12,854 nt of DNA. Source: Dehalococcoidia bacterium. Lineage in GTDB: Bacteria; Chloroflexota; Dehalococcoidia; GIF9; UBA5620. The DNA is taken from assembly GCA_016783225.1 (NCBI GenBank), contig JADHWZ010000040.1, positions 1 to 12,854 on the forward strand, read 5' to 3'. Both the position numbers and the translations under genes were made by a program. The notes under the pieces were generated by a model, which worked only from the letters and a program-made list of their open reading frames with translations, had not been told where the DNA came from and searched no databases. Position 1 is the stretch's first letter. Every line of letters starts with the position of its first letter. Positions 5,884-12,854 of this stretch are shown here, piece after piece.

Positions 5884-7065
5884 CTATGCACTAAAGCCAC
5901 CGTGGAGACTTTGCCTAGGACGAACCTGAAGCGGGACCACGCTTTCCCGCTCATCATCTATAACTAACGCCTGTCCAGGACCACTCAGCTGTTTGATGCG
6001 AGTAGGTAGCCCTTCGTCCAAGTAGTCTTGACTAAGAGCATCTATCGCCCTGTAGTCGTCCTTCGAGGTTATACGATGAACTATACGAATGCCGCATTGG
6101 GTTAGAATTTCTGAATCAAGCGCGGCGGGTTGTTGACTAGCAACTACAAGGGAAAGCCCAGGTTGCCGGCCCTCTTTGGCCCAACGAATAAGGATCTCCT
6201 TGGATAATGTACTGCGTCCACTTGGGCAGAAGTTATGTGCCTCATCGATTGCTAACCAGACTTTTTTCATGTCTGAAGGAAAGCCCAAGGCCTCCCGTCT
6301 ACGTGCGATCGTCCGCATGCGAAATATGAAGGTAGCTAATACCGCCAAGACGAGATTGCGAAGCCCATAGCGGCCTTGTGCAATCACACTTAAGTCCAAT
6401 ATGTTTACAGCATCTGGTTGAAGGATTTCCCAGATCTCGCGGTAGCGGTTCTCCTCGAAGATCTGCCAGTCGCGCGCCATATCAAGTTTGCGTCCAATGG
6501 CCTCCTTCGTCTGGTCAAGCCCGTGAAGCTTCATGACCTCAGCCTCTAAATCGTCAATCAAGAACTCCCGACCTAGTCTTTTGCCACATTGACGGGCCGC
6601 TTTGAACAACATAATGCCCTGCAGGCCGTCTATATCTAGGTCGAACAAGTCGCACCACATTTCCGGCGTGAGATCCGACGGGTTCAGCCTTAATTCCTGG
6701 ATGTTTATGCCCCTACGTTCCATTTCCTTAACTATCTGAGAATCCCCGTAGCGCTCGACGGGGTCCCCTGGAACCAGAACATTCACTTGAAATCCTCGTG
6801 GTTCGCGATCAAATTCCCACAACTTGTCCGCTTCAGAAAATGACGCGTTTGGTTGAGCTGTGCTCCAGAAGATTCCTTGCGGATCTACAACTAGGACGAT
6901 GTCTCTGCCCAGTATTGCTAACTCCTCGACTAATACCCCTAAGGTGTAGGACTTACCGGTTCCTGTCTTTCCACAAACCAGAATCCGTTGCGACGTAGTA
7001 CACGGGATGTCGACAAAGCCCCCGTCGCCCGTGTTCTTTCCTAGCAAGATATGATCATTTGGCAA
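5884..7065 (-). CDS. HerA-type DNA translocase ATPase
   Basis: The protein belongs to the HerA/FtsK superfamily of hexameric P-loop DNA pumps. Walker A is GKTGTGKS (32-39). DIVLVVDPQG (55-64) matches the conserved strand after Walker A in HerA. Walker B is LAIDEAH (271-277). WAKEGRQPG (295-303) carries the likely arginine finger Arg300, and ASQQP (309-313) is the sensor glutamine region. At 393 aa it is shorter than typical HerA proteins of around 500 aa: Walker A begins after only 31 residues, leaving little room for a full HAS-barrel. Start TTG at 7063-7065 is supported by AGGAGG 6 bases before it. It lies 24 bp after pglZ. HerA homologues act with nucleases in DNA end processing and in several phage defence systems; here it may supply the motor or a DNA-sensing ring for the PglZ/PglY-like module. 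Confidence 0.9.
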   Translation of the reverse strand: MPNDHILLGKNTGDGGFVDIPCTTSQRILVCGKTGTGKSYTLGVLVEELAILGRDIVLVVDPQGIFWSTAQPNASFSEADKLWEFDREPRGFQVNVLVPGDPVERYGDSQIVKEMERRGINIQELRLNPSDLTPEMWCDLFDLDIDGLQGIMLFKAARQCGKRLGREFLIDDLEAEVMKLHGLDQTKEAIGRKLDMARDWQIFEENRYREIWEILQPDAVNILDLSVIAQGRYGLRNLVLAVLATFIFRMRTIARRREALGFPSDMKKVWLAIDEAHNFCPSGRSTLSKEILIRWAKEGRQPGLSLVVASQQPAALDSEILTQCGIRIVHRITSKDDYRAIDALSQDYLDEGLPTRIKQLSGPGQALVIDDERESVVPLQVRPRQSLHGGFSA

Positions 7066-7089
7066 TGTAGTCCTCCTACAGTGTTTCGG

Positions 7090-8220
7090 TCAAACCACTC
7101 TCATGATCAAAGGCACCAAGGATTCATAAGCTGATATGCCGCCATGGACACCCCACTCGTTGTTTCTTAATTGCCGAGTAAGGTAAGGAACCTGCAACAT
7201 CGAATAGGTATTGCCAAGACAATTCTTGACGTGAACGTAGTGTCGCAAGCGACTTCCAGGGATGTAGCGCATGTGGCGTGTGTCATCAGGCTGTAGATCG
7301 TTCACAACAGTCCACTGCCCCTCTAGGCAATGCCGCCATAGTATTCCATGATCCGCTGTCAAGCACGCTAGGACTCTTCGATGCCCGTGCTTAAGACAAG
7401 TAACGAGCTTATCGAACCAAGCGATGATGTGGTCATCAATATAACGCTGCACAAGCGGCTCATCTCGGTGACTGTGACACAAGTGGTCCAAACCAGCAGC
7501 AGTGACTTGGACAAATCCGCGAGACATTCTCTCATCGTTGATGCGCTCTAGACACTCTTCAAAGACCCTGACCTTTGTTACTTGATTACAGCCAAAAACA
7601 CTGTATAGGTCACTGGCAAGCAGATTAGTCTCAACATCAAAGTAGGTAAACCCCAGTTGATGACGGTAACCAAGCGAAAAGAGCCTCGCGGAAACGGATG
7701 GTTTTCCTATGACTTCTCGGTATCCAAACTCGGTAATAGAGGCCCCATTCACGAAGCAGGGATGCAAATCCGATTCGTCCGGCAAATCGTAGTAAGACAA
7801 ACCATCAACTACCATTAGAGCGACAACATCCGGTTCAAATTTCGAGGCTTTCTCAGAAAGGATACGCCCGATGTCGCGCTGTGTTGGTAGTAAGTTCGGC
7901 ACGGCATCGAACTGCTCATAGAGCCTCTGTGATAGGAGCCAAGGATCCGGACGTTCCCTGACGGAATGGATTGGAAAAGGCCATGATGGGGAATCTCCCA
8001 GTAGGTATTCGCGAGCCTCCTCGCACAGGGCAGGCCCATCCAAACAACGCAGGTATTCAGGGGCGTGTCTAATGGGCCGGGCATCATCTAAGAACAACAG
8101 GTTGAGGGGATTTCCCCGAAAAGCCGGCGGGTAGGCGTCCATAACCGCCGACATGTGCCGCAGCGAAGCGGAAATTTGATTCGCATCACTATGGCAATCC
8201 TGTGAGAACTGTGTTGTCAT
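7090..8220 (-). CDS. pglZ: PglZ-domain protein (alkaline phosphatase superfamily)
   Basis: PglZ is a signature protein of the Pgl and BREX phage defence systems and has the alkaline phosphatase fold. All expected metal-site motifs are visible: ALMVVDGLS (134-142; Asp139 and the candidate nucleophile Ser142), GLDHLCHSH (243-251; Asp245 and His249), LTADHG (287-292; Asp290 and His291) and VHGGISAYESLVPLI (358-372; His359), the last being highly typical of PglZ. The protein is compact (376 aa), whereas BREX PglZ proteins are usually roughly twice as long or more; the N-terminal region before residue 130 is short. The ATG overlaps the stop of the upstream ATPase gene (ATGA), indicating translational coupling, and a HerA gene follows 24 bp later. 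The natural substrate of PglZ proteins is not settled, so a phosphodiesterase or phosphatase activity is inferred from the fold. Confidence 0.85.
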   Translation of the reverse strand: MTTQFSQDCHSDANQISASLRHMSAVMDAYPPAFRGNPLNLLFLDDARPIRHAPEYLRCLDGPALCEEAREYLLGDSPSWPFPIHSVRERPDPWLLSQRLYEQFDAVPNLLPTQRDIGRILSEKASKFEPDVVALMVVDGLSYYDLPDESDLHPCFVNGASITEFGYREVIGKPSVSARLFSLGYRHQLGFTYFDVETNLLASDLYSVFGCNQVTKVRVFEECLERINDERMSRGFVQVTAAGLDHLCHSHRDEPLVQRYIDDHIIAWFDKLVTCLKHGHRRVLACLTADHGILWRHCLEGQWTVVNDLQPDDTRHMRYIPGSRLRHYVHVKNCLGNTYSMLQVPYLTRQLRNNEWGVHGGISAYESLVPLIMRVV

Positions 8221-11200
8221 TTCCGGAGCCGCTCAACAGTGATCTTGATGTTGCGCTTGCGAAAGAGTTCAACCAGAGAGCTCAGCGACTCACTAAGAAC
8301 GTCGCTGGAGCTGCGGCCACTCTTCATCATTCCGAGAATGAGTTGTTTCAGATCCACGCAGGTGTCTTGCGGAATCATGTTCATCATCTCGTTTGCGGTT
8401 GCACTGAGCTCTTCGGGTGGTGTAGCGCCAGATGGCCGAATCGCCATTCTGGTAGACCGTATTGCCTCCCGTGACTTCCGAAGCGCGTCCTTTATTTGTG
8501 GTATTTCTGGTTGCTGGTTTTCGGGTTCTCCGACCAAGAGCTGGGTCCAATCTGCATTGACTCTACCCAGGATTGCATCAAGGGTAGCGGCACAATCACT
8601 CAATTGGGTAGTCAGCGGCTCAGCTTGTTCGCCGGGAAGTTGAGATAGAATATCGCGAGCGTATAGCAACTCCTGGCGCTGAGAGTCTATTTCCCTGCGT
8701 TCAACGGAAAGAGCTTCCTCCACCTGCTTGGCGGCTTCGAGATATAGCCGCTGATAGCAGCCTTGGCTATCATCGCGGTTGAAAACCTCCTTGCAGCGGT
8801 AGTCCTCACCTAGGTCAAGTTCCTCCAAAAGCTCATTGGCGCCCTTTTTCTTCTCTTCAAAGGCAGAGCGAAGCCCCTGCATGTATTTCCTGCACTCCTC
8901 ATCCAGTTCCTCGAACTGCGCGTAATACTGGTTGTGGCTTCCAAGCCCGTGGACATTTCGGGTCTGCAAATGAGCCGAGATGTCCTGCCAGATCGTTTCG
9001 AGCTTGCCTATCAGTTCCTTGGCTCTGGGCGCATGTTGCTGTTCTGTCTGGAGGTCAGTTAGAGCTCTGTTGACATCGTCCGACTTGGAGAGTACGCGTG
9101 TCCACTGGTCGTAGCCGCGCAGATAATCGAACACCGCGCTTGCCTTTGCTTCAGTTGCCTTAAGTTGTTGCTTCATTTCGCTAATGGAGTTCCAGCCCTC
9201 CAGCAATGCGGCAGCCCTATCCAGTGGCTTGCCTAATTTACTGGCGTTATGCCTGATAAGAGCAGTGTTGTCTAACTGCCGCACGGTCTCCACGTCGCTG
9301 TTAAGCTCCTGGATCAAGACCTTGAGGTTTCCACGTATGTATGTGTTCAGGTCAGCACACCACCTTGAAGTTGCCTTTGGCGCTTGCTCTATTGCCTTCA
9401 CCTCTCGAGAATCCTTCAGTGTGTTCCTCATTCTGTCTATGCGGTCCCATACAGCCCCTATCTCACCATCAAGACGTTCAGAATAATTGCCAAGCGTGCC
9501 ATGCAAACGCTCAAATTCTCTATTCATCCGGCTTTGGAGTGTATCGTATTTCACCTCGTCTTTGAGCTCGGCAATGTCCTTCCTAGTGGCTTCACAGTCG
9601 AATCTCGAGGGGAAGTCAGGTAGCTTGTTGAGCTCTCCAATCTCTTTCTCAAGATCAGCCAACTTATCTCCGAGTTGAGCCTTCATCTGATCTAGGTCTA
9701 ACGGCTTGCAGTACAGCAGTCGCTCCCCTTTGTAGTCCCTTACCCCAAAGGACCCGCGAGTCTTGCCAATCTCCACTATGTGCTTCAACTCGTCTGTAGA
9801 GTAACCGGAATACCGCATCAGCGGCCAGACATCATCAAGCGGTACGTACCAGCATTCTTTGCCGTCGAACTTGAGCTTGGGGCGGGGATTGTCGACCACA
9901 ATCTTATCCATTATCAGCTGTTCCAGCGGATGCAGTTTGAAGTTCACTTGGACGGGCTTGTCTCGCCCGAATGACTCTATTGATATGAGACTCCCAAAAC
10001 CGGTAAATGCTCCGCCGGTCAAGTTCATCAAACTTGTGCCGAACGCCTTTGCCACTTCCTCTCCGGGCGCTGACCAAGCTCCCCTACCGCGCTTACAACT
10101 GAGAGGAATGTCGGTGTTTTTCAGCGCCAACGTGTAATCATCTATTTTCTTCTGCCACTGGAGCTGGCACATGAGCGTCCTGTAATCGGGGTAACGTTTG
10201 CGAAGTATGTAGCGGAATATCAGCCCCAGTAGAGCTAGGACCTCACCCGATATTGTCTCTCCAATTTGCTCTGAGGCCTGTGATCGCAAGTCTTGGTCTC
10301 CCAGGAGCTGCACTAGGAGCTCGCGTATGAGTTGGTCTTGAATACTAGACCACTCAGCTTCGTATTCTCTAGAGAGGATCCGCTTATGCTTCTCATTGAT
10401 TAGAAAGAGAACCCCCAGCGGTGTCAACAACGCCCTGTCCAACTTCTCTTCCAAGTATAGTAGGCTTACTGGGTTATCGGCGAAGTCTAGGACGAGCCGC
10501 ACAGTGCCGGGCAGCTTCTCAGTAGGTTCTCCAAGGGTCACCTCGATTCGTTGCTCTGGCATCGGGTCTTCCTTGCTCCAGCGTATTCTGAAGTGAATGA
10601 CTATATCTGGAGGGGACTCAGAAGACCGAATTTCGGAAAGCACCTTCTCTGAGTCGGTTTCCAGCGGCCCCACAACAACAGCAACAGTCCGCTGAGGATA
10701 CTCTCTTTCAGTCTGCCGAAAAGCTCCGACAAGCTCTGCGCTTCTTATTTTGGGCTCGATCTCACGCCACCGTTCCGGTTCCGGGATGTCCCAACCCAGA
10801 AGCTGTTGCCCTTGTCGTGGTTCGAAGATCTTGGGTATGAGGCGGTCGATGAATCCGCTGGTGGCTGAGGCAAAAGCCGATGATCCAGGAGCGAACTCCC
10901 CCGCGATGTCAGTGAGGATATCCACGAGTTCATCTGGCTTAGGCCCGACCTCTTGCTTCTGCAGCTTTGTTAACCCACGTAGGTTACCGCGTTTGTAGGC
11001 TAGACCAGGGCGACGGACCATGTCGGACAACTGTGAGTCAATCCCCAACCTCTCGGCCAACTCGACAGTCAAGCCGTTGGGAAAAGCGGCCAGAGTCATG
11101 AGGATTGACTGGTCTACCCCCTGTACTTCAGGTGAATCGAGGATCTCGCGAATGCGGGTCGGGTAATTGGAGAGCTTTATTGCGCCATCCAGACAGTCTT

Positions 11201-12266
11201 TAACAAATTCAATCGGCGAATAAGCGGTATTCTTTTCCCTGTAACAGTACACCATCTGAGTGAAGGCGGACACGACAGTGCGTGGACCATAAGACAGGTC
11301 ACTGCGGTAGGGTGAGGCAACCTGTCCGATGGCTTCAAGCGTTTCATCAGAAACGACCCGTGAAGCCTCCTCACCAAGATCAAACTCCTTGACATAGCGG
11401 TCCCACAGCGTTCGGGCAAAATCGGTACCGTACATGTCGCTCAACCTAGGAAAGCAGTTACGTCCTTGGAGCCGGGCCGGTAGTGCAGCGAAGGTAGCTT
11501 GGACAAGAGCAAGGAAGGTCTCGGGCATCGATACAAATACGCCATAGTCGCCCTGACGCTGCAGCAAGCCATTAGCGATGTCGAAAAGGACCTGCGACAT
11601 CTTGGCGGTACCTAGACTTCTGGCAGCATGCTCCGGCTCATCCAGCAATACCAAGAGCCCCGAGTAACCTGCTTCCTTAACAAGTTCCGTCACCTCGGCG
11701 CAATAGTCCAAGAAGCGCTCCGGTGTTGTCTGTGTGTCTACGCCGGTTCCCGATTGCTCAGCGGCACGCAGCGTAGCCAGTACATCATCAACATCGCGGT
11801 TGGTATTCCTCGCGATTTGCTCAGCCACTTCTTGAAGTGACTTCTCTTTGAATGTATCGTAGACATTCTGCGCTTTTCCAGCCAGCTCAGCGTGTGATTT
11901 GGACAAGATATACTGGATCCACGCAGCAACGCCGTCCACAAGATGGGAGACCTTGTCCCACTCAAAGGGTGGCACTGAGAATACCTTGCGTTCTGCACAG
12001 CGGTCCCAAATATGAATTTGGAAGCTAGTTTTCCCGTGACCGTGATGGCCTGCTATCGCGCCGATGAATGCCCCCTGGTTTCCACCACCAATCCACTTGA
12101 AGAGGGTGTCTACATACTTATTGGTGTCACCGAGAGGCACATGGGTACGCGCGTAGGTGCGATATATCTGCTCTACCTGGTCGGGATTGGAAGATAATTG
12201 CTCCACCCTGTACGTGGCAATAATTGCCTCTTTGTTCAAAATAAGGTCGAGTTCCTTAATTGACAT
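8217..12266 (-). CDS. Giant AAA ATPase of the PglY/BrxC type
   Basis: This 1349-aa protein has an N-terminal P-loop ATPase domain and a long helical C-terminal half. Walker A is GHHGHGKT (73-80), within a GGGNQGAFIGAIAGHHGHGK context typical of PglY/BrxC proteins. VPPF (98-101) and Walker B LLVLLDEPEH (204-213; Asp209, Glu210) follow. From about residue 855 to 1260 the sequence is rich in Leu, Glu, Lys and Arg with heptad-like spacing, probably several coiled coils; the extreme C-terminus is basic. PglY and BrxC are the large ATPases of Pgl/BREX; they are thought to assemble with PglZ and the methylase. The start is firm, with AGGAGG 5 bases before ATG, and overlaps the preceding small P-loop gene by 11 bp; its own stop overlaps the pglZ start. 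It is a little longer than the roughly 1200 aa usual for BrxC. Exact subfamily (DUF499, DUF6079 or new) cannot be decided by eye. Confidence 0.85.
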   Translation of the reverse strand: MSIKELDLILNKEAIIATYRVEQLSSNPDQVEQIYRTYARTHVPLGDTNKYVDTLFKWIGGGNQGAFIGAIAGHHGHGKTSFQIHIWDRCAERKVFSVPPFEWDKVSHLVDGVAAWIQYILSKSHAELAGKAQNVYDTFKEKSLQEVAEQIARNTNRDVDDVLATLRAAEQSGTGVDTQTTPERFLDYCAEVTELVKEAGYSGLLVLLDEPEHAARSLGTAKMSQVLFDIANGLLQRQGDYGVFVSMPETFLALVQATFAALPARLQGRNCFPRLSDMYGTDFARTLWDRYVKEFDLGEEASRVVSDETLEAIGQVASPYRSDLSYGPRTVVSAFTQMVYCYREKNTAYSPIEFVKDCLDGAIKLSNYPTRIREILDSPEVQGVDQSILMTLAAFPNGLTVELAERLGIDSQLSDMVRRPGLAYKRGNLRGLTKLQKQEVGPKPDELVDILTDIAGEFAPGSSAFASATSGFIDRLIPKIFEPRQGQQLLGWDIPEPERWREIEPKIRSAELVGAFRQTEREYPQRTVAVVVGPLETDSEKVLSEIRSSESPPDIVIHFRIRWSKEDPMPEQRIEVTLGEPTEKLPGTVRLVLDFADNPVSLLYLEEKLDRALLTPLGVLFLINEKHKRILSREYEAEWSSIQDQLIRELLVQLLGDQDLRSQASEQIGETISGEVLALLGLIFRYILRKRYPDYRTLMCQLQWQKKIDDYTLALKNTDIPLSCKRGRGAWSAPGEEVAKAFGTSLMNLTGGAFTGFGSLISIESFGRDKPVQVNFKLHPLEQLIMDKIVVDNPRPKLKFDGKECWYVPLDDVWPLMRYSGYSTDELKHIVEIGKTRGSFGVRDYKGERLLYCKPLDLDQMKAQLGDKLADLEKEIGELNKLPDFPSRFDCEATRKDIAELKDEVKYDTLQSRMNREFERLHGTLGNYSERLDGEIGAVWDRIDRMRNTLKDSREVKAIEQAPKATSRWCADLNTYIRGNLKVLIQELNSDVETVRQLDNTALIRHNASKLGKPLDRAAALLEGWNSISEMKQQLKATEAKASAVFDYLRGYDQWTRVLSKSDDVNRALTDLQTEQQHAPRAKELIGKLETIWQDISAHLQTRNVHGLGSHNQYYAQFEELDEECRKYMQGLRSAFEEKKKGANELLEELDLGEDYRCKEVFNRDDSQGCYQRLYLEAAKQVEEALSVERREIDSQRQELLYARDILSQLPGEQAEPLTTQLSDCAATLDAILGRVNADWTQLLVGEPENQQPEIPQIKDALRKSREAIRSTRMAIRPSGATPPEELSATANEMMNMIPQDTCVDLKQLILGMMKSGRSSSDVLSESLSSLVELFRKRNIKITVERLRK

Positions 12267-12765
12267 CGGTTCCTCCTCTCTCTATCGCCTCAGCGCGAAG
12301 TATCTGTCTCAAATCAGTCCCGTCGACATTTGTCTTGAAAGACTGCAAGACGGCGTGTTTCGTGATGTTGTGCTGGAATTGCCTGACGTCGTGTTCGGTC
12401 AGGGCAATCTCTGCCCGCGGCATAGGGTCCTGCGGAGGCTGCCGCATCAGTACTACGACGCGTTTCAGACCTAACAATCTTACGGCCGGTCTCATCAAGC
12501 GGCTGTAATCCTCGCCGTCTATCACTACCAAGTGCGGCCCCGGCTCCACCTCTTTCAGTTCGTTCGCATAGATGAAACCGTGCTCCTTTGCCAGCAAGCG
12601 ACCTATAAACGACTTACCGCTACCGGGAGGTCCGCACAGGCATACAAAGACCTGGGCCGGCCATCGTTCCAAAACATCGCCGTACGCTGTCTTCTGAGCA
12701 TCAGTGAGCCAGGCAGAATCGGCCTTGAGTTTGATCTGGTTCAGCCATTCAACATACATGCTCAT
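12256..12765 (-). CDS. Small P-loop ATPase, 169 aa (BrxF-like position)
   Basis: A single-domain P-loop NTPase. Walker A is CGPPGSGKS (44-52), and GPHLVVIDGEDY (76-87) gives a Walker B-like strand with Asp83 and Glu85. The last third (VVVLMRQPPQDPMPRAEI) resembles the arrangement in nucleotide kinases or small AAA proteins, but no kinase family is recognised. The ATG has GAGG 7 bases before it. The gene overlaps the giant ATPase gene by 11 bp and follows the stop of an upstream gene by 9 bp, so it is embedded in the operon. In type 3 BREX a small ATPase, BrxF, sits just before BrxC; this protein has the same place and similar size, though I see no detailed sequence match. A regulatory or assembly ATPase working with the giant ATPase is inferred. 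Confidence 0.8.
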   Translation of the reverse strand: MSMYVEWLNQIKLKADSAWLTDAQKTAYGDVLERWPAQVFVCLCGPPGSGKSFIGRLLAKEHGFIYANELKEVEPGPHLVVIDGEDYSRLMRPAVRLLGLKRVVVLMRQPPQDPMPRAEIALTEHDVRQFQHNITKHAVLQSFKTNVDGTDLRQILRAEAIERGGTDVN

Positions 12766-12774
12766 AGCTAAGCC

Positions 12775-12854
12775 TCAGAGGTCATCTATGGTATACGGGC
12801 GGAGCAGATTGATAGCTGTGCCACCTAGCGTGTCAGAAGTCCTGACACAGGGAA
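12775..12854 (-). CDS. 3' end of an upstream operon gene (partial)
   Basis: Read on the minus strand from the window edge, one frame is open for 25 codons to TGA at 12775-12777, giving RTSDTLGGTAINLLRPYTID followed by DL. The peptide looks like a folded protein end rather than random sequence. The stop lies 9 bp before the small P-loop gene, the same tight spacing as other junctions here, and no good promoter is seen in between. So the operon very probably begins beyond the window. The family of this gene cannot be told; it could be the missing methylase, an accessory subunit or something else. Confidence 0.5.
   Translation of the reverse strand, partial: PCVRTSDTLGGTAINLLRPYTIDDL

Noticed and set aside
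5862..5957. Upstream extension of the 82-residue gene to an ATG at 5957
   Set aside because: It would overlap the HerA gene by 74 bp, while ATG 5861 has GGAGG at ideal spacing.
8239..8643. Plus-strand 134-codon frame antisense to the giant ATPase gene
   Set aside because: Mirror frame of a Ser/Leu/Arg-rich kind typical of antisense reading; no ribosome site or motif.
1..12854. CRISPR array, tRNA/rRNA genes, transposase or insertion-sequence ends
   Set aside because: No regularly spaced repeats, no cloverleaf or rRNA-like stretch, and no transposase motif or paired terminal repeats were seen by eye on either strand.

Overview
The window looks like bacterial accessory DNA of roughly even base composition. 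Signals of bacterial type are a consensus-like sigma-70 promoter (TTGACA, 16 bp, TATAAT, near 4742-4769) and clear Shine-Dalgarno boxes before several GTG, TTG and ATG starts. The lineage cannot be fixed from the sequence; an uncultivated anaerobe such as a member of the Chloroflexota is only a guess.

Left part (1-4400) is a loose set of genes with no shared theme. It holds the 3' end of an unknown plus-strand gene, a 190-residue charged helical protein, and a convergent minus-strand pair made of a putative HExxH zinc protease followed by a divergent RNA 3'-phosphate cyclase (RtcA family). A 368-bp intergenic stretch follows, then an FtsX/MacB-type permease whose ATPase partner is not in the window.

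Middle (4400-4886) holds a 48-residue ribbon-helix-helix (RHH) regulator on the minus strand. It has its own near-consensus promoter, nested inverted repeats over the -10 box that suggest autoregulation, and a hairpin that may terminate transcription next to the end of the large operon.

Right part (4887-12854) is one long minus-strand operon and is the point of interest. In transcription order it has: the 3' end of an unidentified gene, a small P-loop ATPase (169 aa), a giant PglY/BrxC-like AAA ATPase with a coiled-coil C-terminal half (1349 aa), a compact PglZ-domain alkaline-phosphatase-superfamily protein (376 aa), a HerA-type DNA-translocase ATPase (393 aa), an 82-residue basic protein and a 212-residue protein, the last two of unknown function. 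Junctions are tight: a 9-bp gap, an 11-bp overlap, an ATGA overlap, and gaps of 24, 22 and 87 bp. PglY/BrxC plus PglZ is the conserved core of Pgl/BREX phage defence. Here no PglX methylase, BrxL protease or BrxHI/HII helicase is seen between the core genes, and HerA takes a place in the operon. I infer a BREX-related anti-phage system with an unusual partner set. The operon starts outside the window, so a methylase upstream cannot be excluded.
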